NCBI RefSeq assembly: GCF_000420625.1
Contig: NZ_ATVH01000013.1
Span: 372,001-436,000 of the forward strand
From: Fodinicurvata sediminis DSM 21159
Lineage (GTDB): Bacteria; Pseudomonadota; Alphaproteobacteria; Kiloniellales; DSM-21159
Direction: 5' to 3'
DNA length: 64,000 nt
Each line of letters begins with the position of its first letter. The first letter of the stretch is position 1. The notes beneath the pieces are model-generated. The model saw only the letters and a list, made by a program, of their open reading frames with translations, was not told the DNA's origin and did no database searches. The position numbers were made by a program, and so were the translations under genes. Shown here in pieces: positions 10,447-19,996 of this stretch.

Positions 10447-11316
10447 ATGCAGCCCTCTTCACAGCCGTTGGCACCGCAGCTTTACCTTGTTGCGGTACCG
10501 ATCGGCAACCTCGCAGATATCACTCTACGGGCCCTGGACGTACTTTCCAGGGTTGATGTGCTGGCCTGCGAGGATACGCGCATGACGTCGCGACTTCTAC
10601 AGGCGCATGGAATTGAGCGCTCCCTGACGGCCTACCATGAACACAACGCCGGGCGTGTGCGCCCCAAGCTTCTGGATGCCCTGAGCGGTGGCAAATCTGT
10701 GGCGCTGGTCAGCGATGCAGGAACACCGCTGGTTTCGGATCCCGGCTACAAGCTGGCCCGTGAGGCTCATGAGGCCGGATACGAAGTGACAGCATTGCCC
10801 GGCGCTTCGGCCGTTCTGGCCGCTCTGACGGTTTCGGGCTTGCCGCCGGACCGCTTCTTCTTTGCCGGTTTCCTGCCAACACGCAGCGGCACGCGCCGCA
10901 ACGAGCTACAGAGCCTGCAGAGCATACCTGGGACCTTGGTGTTCTATGAATCCCCCAACCGGCTTGGCGCCAGCCTGCGGGACATGAGAGATGTTTTCGG
11001 AGGCCATCGCCGGGCAGCCGTGGCGCGTGAACTGACCAAGTTTTACGAGGAGGTGCGCCGCGACAGCCTTGAGGCCCTGGCCGCGCATTATGAACGGGAG
11101 GGATCGCCGAAGGGGGAAGTCGTCATCCTGGTTGGCCCCCAGACCGACAGCGCGCGCGACGCCGAGGCAGAGGATAACCTGGATGAACGGCTCCAGTCTG
11201 CGCTGGCCGAGAGCAGCCTGCGCGATGCCGTGAACAGTGTCAGCGCGGAAAGTGGCCTGCCGCGGCGGCGTGTCTACGCCCGGGCCCTGGAATTGACGGG
11301 CAGATCCGGAAAATGA
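10447..11316 (+). CDS. rsmI: 16S rRNA 2'-O-ribose C1402 methyltransferase RsmI
   Basis: This is an SAM-dependent tetrapyrrole-methylase-fold enzyme that methylates C1402 of 16S rRNA. Motifs are L-Y-L-V-A-V-P-I-G-N-L-x-D-I-T-L-R-A, C-E-D-T-R-x-T, S-D-A-G-T-P-x-x-S-D-P-G, A-L-P-G-A-S-A and the F-x-x-G-F-L-P segment. The ATG at 10447 gives 289 residues with an AAAGG ribosome site; a GTG at 10435 would add four. It is divergent from the lipoprotein gene with only about 50 bases between, and its stop overlaps yraN by four bases. Confidence 0.96.
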   Translation: MQPSSQPLAPQLYLVAVPIGNLADITLRALDVLSRVDVLACEDTRMTSRLLQAHGIERSLTAYHEHNAGRVRPKLLDALSGGKSVALVSDAGTPLVSDPGYKLAREAHEAGYEVTALPGASAVLAALTVSGLPPDRFFFAGFLPTRSGTRRNELQSLQSIPGTLVFYESPNRLGASLRDMRDVFGGHRRAAVARELTKFYEEVRRDSLEALAAHYEREGSPKGEVVILVGPQTDSARDAEAEDNLDERLQSALAESSLRDAVNSVSAESGLPRRRVYARALELTGRSGK

Positions 11317-11675
11317 GCAGGTCCGTGCGGCTTGCGGCCTGGAAGAGGGGCCGACGTGCCGAAACGCTTGCCCGCTTGTGGCTGCGCATGAAGGGCTACA
11401 GTGTCCTGGCCCAGGGCTTGCGGACACCGGTTGGCGAAATCGATCTGGTGGTGCGCCGGGGCGGTGTGCTGGCTTTCGTGGAGGTCAAGCATCGGGCCAC
11501 GCATGAACAGGCCTTGCTGGCCATAACAGACCGCCAGCGCCATCGCATAGAACGGGCGGCAACCTATTATCTCTCCCGCAGGCCTGAACTTGCCGACCAC
11601 CAACTGCGCTTTGACGGGCTCTTGCTGATTCCAGGGCGCTTGCCACACCACCTGCCGGATCTTTGGCGTCCATGA
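11313..11675 (+). CDS. yraN: YraN/UPF0102 family endonuclease-like protein
   Basis: This 120-residue protein of the UPF0102 family has a predicted restriction-endonuclease-like fold and unknown cellular role. It shows the conserved G-x-x-A-E-x-L-A-x-x-W-L, the G-E-I-D-L-V-V-R-R-G-G-V-L-A-F-V-E-V-K catalytic-type block (Glu, Asp, Glu, Lys of a PD-(D/E)xK site) and the C-terminal R-F-D. It is translationally coupled to rsmI through an ATGA overlap, as in many proteobacteria. Confidence 0.93.
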   Translation: MSRSVRLAAWKRGRRAETLARLWLRMKGYSVLAQGLRTPVGEIDLVVRRGGVLAFVEVKHRATHEQALLAITDRQRHRIERAATYYLSRRPELADHQLRFDGLLLIPGRLPHHLPDLWRP

Positions 11676-11794
11676 AAGCCGCCCTGTTCAGTCCCTGCGG
11701 TAATGGCATAAGGTTCCATTTCTTCACATGGGGACAACGCGTTCGTCATTTTTCCTGGAGAAACAGCTTGCATTGGCAACCGAATGAGACAGCC

Positions 11795-12442
11795 ATGCCG
11801 GTCAGGTTACCCTTCGTCTTCCTGTACGTGTGCACTGTACGCGGTCTTTTCCTGTTGAGTCTTGTCCTGCTACTGGCGCTATCGGGAGGATGCAGTCGTA
11901 CCGGCATGATCGTGGGCGCGGCAGCTACGGGGGGTGTGGCAGCCAGCAAGGACAAGGGCTTTACGACTGCAGCAGATGACACGCGTATCCGTTTCGAACT
12001 GAATGCCCTGCTGCTGCAGGAGGATTTCGAGATCTACAATGCCGTCCACCTTCAGGTCGAGGAAGGACGCGTACTCTTGAGTGGCAATGTGCCGACACCC
12101 GAGGACAAGGTTCAGGTCTTCCGCCTGGCATGGCGGCCGGAGGGCGTGAACGAGGTCATAGACGAAATGACTGTCGATGACACCTCGGGACTGAGCGATG
12201 CTGCGCTGGACCGCTGGATAGAACTGCGCCTGGATACGCTCCTGCTGTTTGACGTGGACGTCAAGGACATCAACTATTCCACTGAGGTGGTGAACCAGAG
12301 GGTCTACCTGATCGGGCTTGCACGCAGCGAGAGCGAACGCGAACGGGTCGTGGCGCATGCCAAGTCCGTGCCTTATGTTAAGGGCGTGACGGATTACCTG
12401 CGCGTTCTGGAGGATGACAAAGAAACAACGCGACCAGACTGA
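11795..12442 (+). CDS. BON-domain exported lipoprotein
   Basis: Starting at the ATG 11795 gives 215 residues: an N-terminal signal sequence ending L-S-G-G-C (a slightly irregular lipobox), then a G-A-A-A-T-G-G glycine-rich stretch and two BON domains (about residues 60-125 and 135-205) that bind phospholipid. This architecture matches periplasmic envelope-integrity lipoproteins of the OsmY/DolP type; DolP (YraP) sits near yraN in enterobacteria, supporting that assignment. The frame extends upstream to 11663, but that part overlaps yraN and is not signal-like. Confidence 0.87.
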   Translation: MPVRLPFVFLYVCTVRGLFLLSLVLLLALSGGCSRTGMIVGAAATGGVAASKDKGFTTAADDTRIRFELNALLLQEDFEIYNAVHLQVEEGRVLLSGNVPTPEDKVQVFRLAWRPEGVNEVIDEMTVDDTSGLSDAALDRWIELRLDTLLLFDVDVKDINYSTEVVNQRVYLIGLARSESERERVVAHAKSVPYVKGVTDYLRVLEDDKETTRPD

Positions 12443-12479
12443 TAAACTGCCAGACTGATAAACTGGAGGAGGTTCACGG

Positions 12480-13334
12480 GTGAACAGCATACCCGCAACG
12501 ACCCGCAAGGATATCGAGAGCGAACTACAGGATATCGGACGCCTGCCCGACGAAGAGATCGACCTGGCGCACACCGCTCTGCTGTTGGCGGCTCTTGAGC
12601 GCCCCGGTGCAGAGCTGTTCAATTATGAACGGCATCTTTCGGAAATGACGCGGGAAGCCGGCGCACGCCTGATTGCCGAGAATGCGGGCGACAGCCTGGA
12701 GAACATCGTCGGTGCCATAAACCGGGTGCTCTACGAGCAGTTCGGATACAAGGGCGATGACGAGAGCTATGACGACCTGAACAATGCCAACCTGATGTCG
12801 GTCATGGACCGGCGCCGTGGGCTGCCGGTGGCGCTCGGCATCCTTTATCTTCATGTGGCGCGCCGCCTGGATTGTGAAGCGGTTGGCCTGTCCTTCCCGG
12901 GGCATTTCCTGATCCGCGTCGGCTTTGGCGGCGAACGCGATATACTGGATCCCTTCAATGAGGGGCGCAGCTGCACGCCTGCGGACATGCGCCAGCTTCT
13001 CAAGGCCATGGCGGGGGTCGAAGCGGAGCTGACCCGCGACCATTACAGCGCCAGCGGAAACCTGGACATTCTTCTCAGACTCCAGAACAACCTGAAACTA
13101 CGGCTGCTGAAGGCGCAAAGAGCCGATGAAGCGCTGCCGGTGGTGGCAGGCATGCTGCTGCTTGCCCCGCAACGGGCAGAGCTTTGGCGGGAAGCCGGTT
13201 TGATCCACAATCATCTGGGCCAGCTGCACCAGGGAATTCATGCATTGGAGCAGTACCTCGACCTAGCAGGACCGGATAAGAACAGGCAGGACACCGCCCG
13301 CCTGCTGGAAGAGATGCGTGGGCGTCTGAATTGA
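12480..13334 (+). CDS. SirB1 family protein (transglutaminase-like core with TPR tail)
   Basis: This 284-residue protein has an N-terminal transglutaminase-like domain (about 60-190; N-x-V-L-Y-E-Q-F-G-Y, D-x-x-N-A-N-L, R-R-G-x-P-V-A-L-G-I-L-Y, F-P-G-H-F-L-I-R) and a C-terminal helical TPR-like part. The function of the family is unknown; no catalytic Cys is evident in the usual place. The GTG start at 12480 is well supported by GGAGGAGG seven bases upstream. It lies between the BON lipoprotein and gshB on the same strand. Confidence 0.9.
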   Translation: MNSIPATTRKDIESELQDIGRLPDEEIDLAHTALLLAALERPGAELFNYERHLSEMTREAGARLIAENAGDSLENIVGAINRVLYEQFGYKGDDESYDDLNNANLMSVMDRRRGLPVALGILYLHVARRLDCEAVGLSFPGHFLIRVGFGGERDILDPFNEGRSCTPADMRQLLKAMAGVEAELTRDHYSASGNLDILLRLQNNLKLRLLKAQRADEALPVVAGMLLLAPQRAELWREAGLIHNHLGQLHQGIHALEQYLDLAGPDKNRQDTARLLEEMRGRLN

Positions 13335-13442
13335 AGTTCAAAGCTGACGGAAAGGCCGTGTTACGGCTGGGAATAGCTGTCGGGGAATGCTAAAGGCCCT
13401 GCAACAGGCCGCAGACTGGACACGCGTGATCGAGGAGAAGTC

Positions 13443-14399
13443 ATGTCACTTGCCGTTGCCATTCAGATGGACCCAGTGGAACCCATCGATATCAATGCCG
13501 ACAGTACCTTTGCCCTGGCAATGGAGGCGCAACGCAGGGGGCACGGACTTTATCATTACCTGCCCCAGGATCTGACCTACTACGACGACCGGGTCTATGC
13601 CACTGTGCGGCCAGCCGTTTTTCAACACGAAGCGGGCATGGCGGCCACCCTGGGTGAAGCCGAGAGCTTGAACCTTGCTGCCATGGACGTGGTGCTGATG
13701 CGCCAGGATCCACCTTTCGACATGTCCTATATCACGGCGACTCACCTGCTGGAGCACCTGCCGGCCTCGACCTTGGTGGTGAACAATCCCGCAGAAGTCC
13801 GCAATGCGCCTGAAAAGCTGTTCGTCACCCATTTTCCGGAACTGATGCCGCCGACGATGATCACGCGCAGCAAGGCGGAGATCGAATATTTCCGCCGTAC
13901 CCACAGGGACATCATCGTCAAACCCCTGTTCGGCAATGGTGGCGCCGGGGTCTTCCACCTGAAGGAAGATGACGAGAACCTGAACTCTTTGCTGGAAATC
14001 TTCACGCAGATCTCGCGTGAACCGGTGATCGTGCAGAAGTATCTGCCCGAGATCCGCAAGGGGGACAAGCGGATCATCCTGGTCGATGGGACACCCGTGG
14101 GCGCCATCAACCGGGTTCCGGCCGAGGGGGAGGCCCGCTCGAACCTGCACGTTGGCGGCCGTGCCATGGCGGTAGAACTCTCAAAGCGTGATCGGGAGAT
14201 CTGCACGACCATCGGTCCGATCCTGAAGGAGCGCGGCCTGATCTTCGTCGGCATCGACGTGATCGGCGATTATCTTACCGAAATCAACGTGACCTCGCCC
14301 ACCGGGCTTCAGGAACTGGAACGCTTCGACAACGTCAATGCCGCTGGCCTGATCTGGGATGCGATCGAATCACGCTTCGAAGGCCTGATGCCGGAGTAG
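13443..14399 (+). CDS. gshB: Glutathione synthetase
   Basis: This 318-residue ATP-grasp ligase joins gamma-glutamylcysteine and glycine in the second step of glutathione synthesis. It has the N-terminal prokaryotic GSH-synthetase domain (M-D-P-x-x-x-[13 protein letters not shown]), the ATP-grasp block [20 protein letters not shown]-x-x-G-D-K-R-I, and the metal-site E-I-N-V-T-S-P-T-G. Length matches E. coli GshB. It ends the rsmI-yraN-BON-sirB1-gshB run; the glutathione-dependent dehydrogenase at the window end fits a glutathione-using cell. Confidence 0.97.
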   Translation: MSLAVAIQMDPVEPIDINADSTFALAMEAQRRGHGLYHYLPQDLTYYDDRVYATVRPAVFQHEAGMAATLGEAESLNLAAMDVVLMRQDPPFDMSYITATHLLEHLPASTLVVNNPAEVRNAPEKLFVTHFPELMPPTMITRSKAEIEYFRRTHRDIIVKPLFGNGGAGVFHLKEDDENLNSLLEIFTQISREPVIVQKYLPEIRKGDKRIILVDGTPVGAINRVPAEGEARSNLHVGGRAMAVELSKRDREICTTIGPILKERGLIFVGIDVIGDYLTEINVTSPTGLQELERFDNVNAAGLIWDAIESRFEGLMPE

Positions 14400-14459
14400 T
14401 GCGCCTGCAGTCCAGGGTCGCGGTAGCTATAGTCGGAGCAGCTATATAAGGGGGCGCAC

Positions 14460-15173
14460 TTGCCTGATGTCTTCAGTGCCATCGCCTATGCCTTTGTGGC
14501 CGGTGCGACCATTCCACTGGGCGGTCTTGCCGCGCGGATCGAGGATTTCCGGCCCCATTGGCTGGAAACGGAATTCCGCCATTCGGTGATCGCCTTTGGT
14601 GGGGGTGCCTTGCTGGCTGCGGTGGCTCTGGTCCTGATTCCCGAAGGCATGAAGCTGACATCGCCGACCTTGGCGCTGCCCGCCTTCACCCTTGGCGGTG
14701 TCTGTTTCTTCGTGGTTGATTACCTGATCGCCCGGGCTGGCGGCGCGGCTTCCCAGTTGCTGGCCATGCTGCTGGATTTTGTCCCGGAATCCCTGGCGCT
14801 GGGGGCCATGCTGGCCACTGGAAAGGCGACCGGGCTTCTTCTGGCCGGCTTGATTGCCCTTCAGAACCTGCCTGAGGGCTTCAATGCCTATCGCGAATTG
14901 CGCTCAGGGACTCGCCTGCCGGCCGGCCGCATCCTCGCTGCCTTCTGTACAATCGTCCTGCTGGGTCCGCTGGCCGCCTGGGTCGGCTTCAGCTTCCTTC
15001 ATTCCCTGGAGGACCTGCTGGGCAGCATCATGTTCTTTGCCGCTGGCGGTATACTCTACCTGAATTTCCAGGACATCGCCCCTCAGGCCCACCTTGAGCG
15101 TCACTGGGCGCCCCCGCTGGGTGCAGTTGCCGGCTTTCTTCTCGGACTGTGGGGCCATATGCTGTTGCAGTAG
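14460..15173 (+). CDS. ZIP family metal transporter-like membrane protein
   Basis: This 237-residue polytopic protein of about eight hydrophobic segments resembles ZIP divalent-metal transporters. The signature helix pairs are L-D-F-V-P-E-S-L-A-L-G and A-L-Q-N-L-P-E-G-F-N-A, the E-x3-L and N-x-P-E-G metal-path motifs of the family (the first His of H-N-x-P-E-G is replaced by Gln-Asn). The only plausible start is TTG at 14460, with an AAGGGGG ribosome site immediately upstream. Substrate is unknown; Zn or Fe would be typical. Confidence 0.85.
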   Translation: MPDVFSAIAYAFVAGATIPLGGLAARIEDFRPHWLETEFRHSVIAFGGGALLAAVALVLIPEGMKLTSPTLALPAFTLGGVCFFVVDYLIARAGGAASQLLAMLLDFVPESLALGAMLATGKATGLLLAGLIALQNLPEGFNAYRELRSGTRLPAGRILAAFCTIVLLGPLAAWVGFSFLHSLEDLLGSIMFFAAGGILYLNFQDIAPQAHLERHWAPPLGAVAGFLLGLWGHMLLQ

Positions 15174-15184
15174 AGGTTAAAGTC

Positions 15185-16396
15185 ATGACAACAGCAGCAG
15201 ATACGGCAGGATCGACCAGCGCCAACAGAACGGCATTTCTCGTGCTCAGTGCGCTGAGCCTCTGTCATTTCCTGAATGACATGATGCAGTCGCTGCTGCC
15301 GGCGATCTATCCCGTCCTGCAACAGAACTTCGCCCTCAGCTTCACGCAGATTGGCGTCCTGCATCTGGCCTTCCAGGTGACAGCTTCGTTGCTGCAGCCG
15401 GCTGTTGGCTTCTATACGGATCGCCGCCAGCGGTTTCGGCTGCTGTCCGTGGGGATGGGGTGCACCCTGGTGGGACTGCTGCTGCTGGCCAGCGCGCAGC
15501 ATTATATCTTCCTGTTGTTCGCAGCCTGTGCGGTGGGCCTGGGGTCCTCGATCTTCCATCCCGACGCCTCTCGGCTGGCTCGCTCCGCCTCGGGCGGGCG
15601 CTTCGGCCTGGCCCAGTCCATTTTCCAGGTGGGCGGCAACACAGGCACGGCCGTGGGCCCGCTGCTTGCCGCCTATGTGGTCCTGCCGCTGGGACAGCCC
15701 GGAATTGCCTGGTTCTCCGCCGTGGCCCTGCTGGGCATGCTGATCCTCTGGTGGGTGGGCTCCTGGGCGAAGCGACAGCATCTCCAGGCACGCAGGACCT
15801 CAACGGAAGCCTCGCGCACGCTGCCCCTGCCGCGCCGGCGTATCCTCTTCGCCATCGCTGTGCTGGCGATGCTGATCTTCTCCAAGTACGTCTATCTCTC
15901 CAGCCTGACCAGCTACTATACCTTCTATCTGATCGACACCTTCGGGGTGACCATTCGTCATTCCCAGATTCTGCTGTTCGTATTTCTAGGGGCGGCAGCG
16001 GTCGGCACCATCCTGGGTGGGCCCCTTGCCGATCGCATCGGTCGGCGTCCGGTGATCTGGATCTCCATCCTGGGCGTGCTGCCTTTCACGCTGATGCTGC
16101 CGCACGCCAACCTCTTCTGGACCGGCGTGCTGTCGGTGGTGATCGGCCTGGTTCTGGCTTCGGCCTTCTCGGCCATTGTCGTTTATGCCCAGGAGCTGGT
16201 TCCGGGACGTGTGGGCCTGATTTCCGGACTGTTCTTCGGCTTTGCCTTCGGCATGGGGGGGTTGGGCGCAGCCATCCTGGGGGTTCTTGCGGATGCCTAT
16301 GGGATCGGCTTCGTCTATCAGCTCTGCGCCTTCCTGCCCTTCCTTGGCTTGCTCACGGCACTGCTCCCTCGGGAATCGCAGCTGCGCGCGGCGTAG
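15185..16396 (+). CDS. MFS transporter, fosmidomycin-resistance (Fsr) type
   Basis: This 403-residue, 12-helix major facilitator protein is most like Fsr efflux carriers: early H-F-L-N-D-M-M-Q-S-L-L-P-A-I-Y-P motif, the cytoplasmic loop D-R-R-Q-R-F, and S-I-F-H-P-D-A-S-R-L-A-R, which is characteristic of the group. It likely expels a small toxic compound through the inner membrane. The ATG at 15185 follows an AGAGG site and lies 11 bases after the ZIP gene, so the two are probably cotranscribed. Confidence 0.9.
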   Translation: MTTAADTAGSTSANRTAFLVLSALSLCHFLNDMMQSLLPAIYPVLQQNFALSFTQIGVLHLAFQVTASLLQPAVGFYTDRRQRFRLLSVGMGCTLVGLLLLASAQHYIFLLFAACAVGLGSSIFHPDASRLARSASGGRFGLAQSIFQVGGNTGTAVGPLLAAYVVLPLGQPGIAWFSAVALLGMLILWWVGSWAKRQHLQARRTSTEASRTLPLPRRRILFAIAVLAMLIFSKYVYLSSLTSYYTFYLIDTFGVTIRHSQILLFVFLGAAAVGTILGGPLADRIGRRPVIWISILGVLPFTLMLPHANLFWTGVLSVVIGLVLASAFSAIVVYAQELVPGRVGLISGLFFGFAFGMGGLGAAILGVLADAYGIGFVYQLCAFLPFLGLLTALLPRESQLRAA

Positions 16397-16528
16397 TGCC
16401 TGCGCTCCAACAAGCGAACGAATTCCGAATTCAATCGGATGCGCCTAAAACACCTTCGAAAAAGAGTGACTTTTTATGCTGTCTGCCGTAACACCAAATG
16501 GTGGTAATCGGGCAGGTAGGGGCGTTGC

Positions 16529-18058
16529 ATGGTCGCACGTATCGGAACGGTGGCCTTCCAGGGGGTCGAGGTTGTCGATGTGGATGTCCAGGTTCAGGCA
16601 ACTTCGGGCATGCCAAGGTTCCTGGTGGTTGGCTTGGCCGACAAGGCGGTGGGGGAAAGCCGCGAGCGTGTGACCTCGGCGCTGACGGCGCTGGGTCTTT
16701 CGCTGCCGCCCAAGCGGATCGTGGTCAACCTTGCGCCGGCCGACCTTGTGAAGGAAGGCAGCCACTACGACCTGCCCATTGCCCTGGCCCTGATGGCCGA
16801 GATGGGGGTTCTGCCGGCGGACGCCCTGTCCACCCATGTGGCACTGGGCGAGCTTTCCCTGGATGGACGCATCAATCCAGTGGCGGGAGTCCTGCCGGCG
16901 GCAATCCATGCCTCGGCCTGCGGATTGGGCTTGATCTGCCCTGCCGCGCAGGGGGGTGAGGCCGCCTGGGCCCCGGATATCGACATCCTGGCGCCGCGTG
17001 ATCTCGTGGCCCTGGTCAACCACATCAAGGGCACCCAGGTACTCGCCCAACCCGAAGCCGCCCTGGCCGAATCCGGCACGTCCATACCGGACCTGGCAGA
17101 GATCAAGGGCCAGGAAAGCGCCAAGCGTGCGCTGGAGATTGCGGCGGCCGGGAATCACAACCTTCTCATGACCGGCCCTCCCGGATCCGGGAAGTCCATG
17201 CTGGCCCAGCGTTTGCCCGGCCTCCTGCCCCCGTTGTCGCCAGCCGAGGCTCTTGAAGTTTCCATGATTCATTCCGTGGCCGGGACCCTGGAGGAAGGCA
17301 AGCTGTTGCGGCATCGCCCCTTCCGTGACCCGCACCACTCTGCGTCCCTGCCTTCACTGGTCGGTGGGGGTCACCGTGCCAAGCCGGGCGAATTGTCCCT
17401 TGCACATCACGGTGTGCTCTTCCTGGATGAGCTACCGGAATTTGCCCGCGCCACCCTGGAATCCCTACGCCAGCCGATGGAAACGGGCCGTGTTTCCATC
17501 GCCAGGGCCAATGCCCATGTAACCTATCCGGCGCGGGTCCAGCTGGTGGCCGCCATGAATCCCTGCCGTTGCGGCCACCTGGATGATCCGGCGGTTGCCT
17601 GCAGCAAGGCCCCCCGATGCGGGCAGGATTACCAGGCGCGCATCTCGGGTCCGCTGTTCGACCGCATCGATCTGCATGTAGATGTTCCGGCCGTCAGTGC
17701 GGCTGATCTGGCCCTGCCCCCGCCCGCCGAGGGCAGTGCCGAAGTCGCCGTGCGCGTGGCCCGGGCGCGCGAGCGACAGGCCGCGCGTAACGTCGCTGTG
17801 GAGGGCGGTATCGAAGGGCGCAGCCTGACCAACGCCGAACTGGATGGCCAGCACCTGGAGAACTGTGCAGCGCCTGACAATGAGGGGCGCAGCCTGCTGC
17901 AGGAGGCGGCCAATCGCATGAAACTCTCGGCCCGCGGTTACCACCGTGTCCTGCGTGTGGCCCGTACCCTGGCTGATCTGGAGGACTGTGACGGCGTGCG
18001 GCGCCTGCATGTCGCGGAGGCCCTAGGCTATCGGCGCATGATGGCTGCGATGGCATAA
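16529..18058 (+). CDS. YifB/ComM family Mg-chelatase-like AAA+ ATPase
   Basis: This 509-residue protein has an N-terminal Lon-like fold domain (residues 1-190), a central AAA+ module with Walker A G-P-P-G-S-G-K-S and Walker B F-L-D-E-L, and the C-terminal Mg-chelatase-like domain. A Cys-rich element C-R-C-G-H-x14-C-G sits in the ATPase region. In competent bacteria ComM is a hexameric helicase that promotes branch migration during transformation. A GTAGGGGCG ribosome site precedes the ATG. Single-gene transcription unit. Confidence 0.95.
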   Translation: MVARIGTVAFQGVEVVDVDVQVQATSGMPRFLVVGLADKAVGESRERVTSALTALGLSLPPKRIVVNLAPADLVKEGSHYDLPIALALMAEMGVLPADALSTHVALGELSLDGRINPVAGVLPAAIHASACGLGLICPAAQGGEAAWAPDIDILAPRDLVALVNHIKGTQVLAQPEAALAESGTSIPDLAEIKGQESAKRALEIAAAGNHNLLMTGPPGSGKSMLAQRLPGLLPPLSPAEALEVSMIHSVAGTLEEGKLLRHRPFRDPHHSASLPSLVGGGHRAKPGELSLAHHGVLFLDELPEFARATLESLRQPMETGRVSIARANAHVTYPARVQLVAAMNPCRCGHLDDPAVACSKAPRCGQDYQARISGPLFDRIDLHVDVPAVSAADLALPPPAEGSAEVAVRVARARERQAARNVAVEGGIEGRSLTNAELDGQHLENCAAPDNEGRSLLQEAANRMKLSARGYHRVLRVARTLADLEDCDGVRRLHVAEALGYRRMMAAMA

Positions 18059-18148
18059 CCGGATGATCGATATCCAGCAGGCCGGTCTTTCCACTTGGCA
18101 CTTACATGTTACTCTGCTGGCCTGCGTGGAACAGACAGGTAGGGGCAG

Positions 18149-19858
18149 GTGGAACACATCGACCACACGGTATTCTATGAGGTGGCCGGTCTTCTTGGCC
18201 TTGCAACCTTCGTTGGACTGATTGGCGTTTCCCTCAGGCAGCCCCTGTTGGTCTGTTTCATTGCCGCCGGCATCATCGCGGGTCCGGATGTCACCGGCTT
18301 CGCCAGCGCCAACGAGGCCATTTCGTTACTGGCGGAAATTGGCATAGCATTGCTGCTGTTCCTGGTGGGATTGAAGCTGGACCTGCAACTGGTCCGAACC
18401 CTGGGGCCGGTTGCGGTGGCCACCGGTCTGGGTCAGGTGATCTTCACCTCGGTCTTTGGCTATCTCATCTGTCTGGCAATGGGGCTCAGCCCGATCGTCA
18501 GTCTCTATGTGGCTGTCGCCCTGACCTTTTCTAGCACGATCATCATCGTCAAGCTGCTGTCCGACAAGGGCGAGATCGATTCCCTCTACGGGCGCATCGC
18601 CCTGGGCTTTTTGATTGTCCAGGATATTGCCGTCGTGGTGGCCATGGTGGTGCTTTCGGCGGTAGGCATTGGCGCGGGCGCTGGTGGGGATGGCGGGACC
18701 ATGGCGGTCCTGACGGCTTTGGGCGGCGGTCTACTGCTGGTCGCGGCCGTCGTCGTCTTCATTCGGTATCTGGCAGACCCCCTGTTGCGCCGCCTGGCGC
18801 GCGTGCCCGAACTTCTGATCATCTTCGCGATCACCTGGGCCGTCATCTTCGCGGCCCTGGGTGAACTGGTGGGGGTCGGCAAGGAGCTTGGCGGCCTGCT
18901 GGCCGGCGTGTCGCTGGCTTCTTCAGGCTATCGTGACAACGTGGCGACACGTCTGTCCAGCCTGCGTGACTTCCTGCTACTGTTCTTCTTCATCTCCTTG
19001 GGCATGGGGCTGAACCTGGACCTGCTTGGCAGCCAGGTGGGGCCAGCCACCATTCTGTCGCTCTTCGTCCTGATCGGGAATCCCCTGATCGTGCTGATCA
19101 TTATGGGCGTCATGGGGTATCGCAAGCGCACCGGTTTCCTGGCTGGCCTGACGGTTTCGCAGATCAGCGAGTTTTCCCTGATCTTCATGGCCATGGGGCT
19201 GTCGCTGGGGCATGTCGGGGACGAGGCCATGGGTCTGGTCACCCTAGTGGGGCTGGTCACCATCATGCTGTCCACCTATCTGATCACCTATTCCCAACAG
19301 CTCTATCGCTGGCTGGAGCCCCTGCTCGGCATCTTCGAGCGTCGCATGGCCCATCGAGAACAGGCGCACGAAGGCGCGGTGGCCGAGGGTACCTATGACG
19401 TCATCCTCTTCGGACTGGGACGTTACGGACGGGGAATCGCCCGCGACCTGATCGAACAGGAAAAATCCATCCTGGGCGTCGACTTCGATCCGGAGACGCT
19501 AAAACGTTACCAAGCACGCGGTAATCCGGCGCTCTATGGCGACGTTTCGGATCCCGAGTTTCTGCTGCACCTGCCCTATCGCACGGCAGAGTGGGTCATC
19601 ATGGCGACGCCGCCGCAGCGTACGGCCCTGATAGGGGTGGACCAGCGTGTCGCTTTGATACAAACCCTGCGAGACAACGGCTACAAGGGCCGCATTGCCG
19701 TGACCAGTCATGACCTCTGGGATGCCCGTCAAATGGTGAAGGCGGGTGCGGACGTGGTGCTCAACCCCTTCAATGATGGCGCGGCCCGGGCGGTGGAGAA
19801 GATCACCGGCCAGGCGGTGCGCCAGGAGGAGGAGATCTTCGGCGCTGGGCAGGCCTGA
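18149..19858 (+). CDS. Cation:proton antiporter of the CPA2/KefB-C type with NAD-binding TrkA-N domain
   Basis: This 569-residue membrane protein has about 12 hydrophobic segments forming a Na+/H+ exchanger-type domain (residues 10-385) with G-L-K-L-D-L and F-S-S-T-I-I-I-V-K-L-L motifs. A cytosolic Rossmann RCK/TrkA-N domain follows (G-L-G-R-Y-G-R-G-I-A-R-D-L). This is the architecture of KefB/KefC glutathione-gated potassium efflux systems and related exchangers. The start is a GTG at 18149. It lies ahead of the ion-channel gene, which may hint at joint handling of monovalent cations. Confidence 0.9.
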   Translation: MEHIDHTVFYEVAGLLGLATFVGLIGVSLRQPLLVCFIAAGIIAGPDVTGFASANEAISLLAEIGIALLLFLVGLKLDLQLVRTLGPVAVATGLGQVIFTSVFGYLICLAMGLSPIVSLYVAVALTFSSTIIIVKLLSDKGEIDSLYGRIALGFLIVQDIAVVVAMVVLSAVGIGAGAGGDGGTMAVLTALGGGLLLVAAVVVFIRYLADPLLRRLARVPELLIIFAITWAVIFAALGELVGVGKELGGLLAGVSLASSGYRDNVATRLSSLRDFLLLFFFISLGMGLNLDLLGSQVGPATILSLFVLIGNPLIVLIIMGVMGYRKRTGFLAGLTVSQISEFSLIFMAMGLSLGHVGDEAMGLVTLVGLVTIMLSTYLITYSQQLYRWLEPLLGIFERRMAHREQAHEGAVAEGTYDVILFGLGRYGRGIARDLIEQEKSILGVDFDPETLKRYQARGNPALYGDVSDPEFLLHLPYRTAEWVIMATPPQRTALIGVDQRVALIQTLRDNGYKGRIAVTSHDLWDARQMVKAGADVVLNPFNDGAARAVEKITGQAVRQEEEIFGAGQA

Positions 19859-19996
19859 GGCCATTGCCCTTCGCCAGTCATGCGAAAAAGGCTTGTCAGG
19901 CAACCCCGGCTTCGTCTTATGTCTGCGCCCGAAGGTCAGGCAGGCGCACAACTGTTACATGGCCTTTTCCAGTCAGAGTGCGGAGAGGAGTGAGGC

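Noticed and set aside
16485-16510. AAAAAG/CTTTTT inverted segment (near 16459-16475) as terminator of the Fsr-type gene
   Set aside because: Six-bp AT stem is too weak to support.
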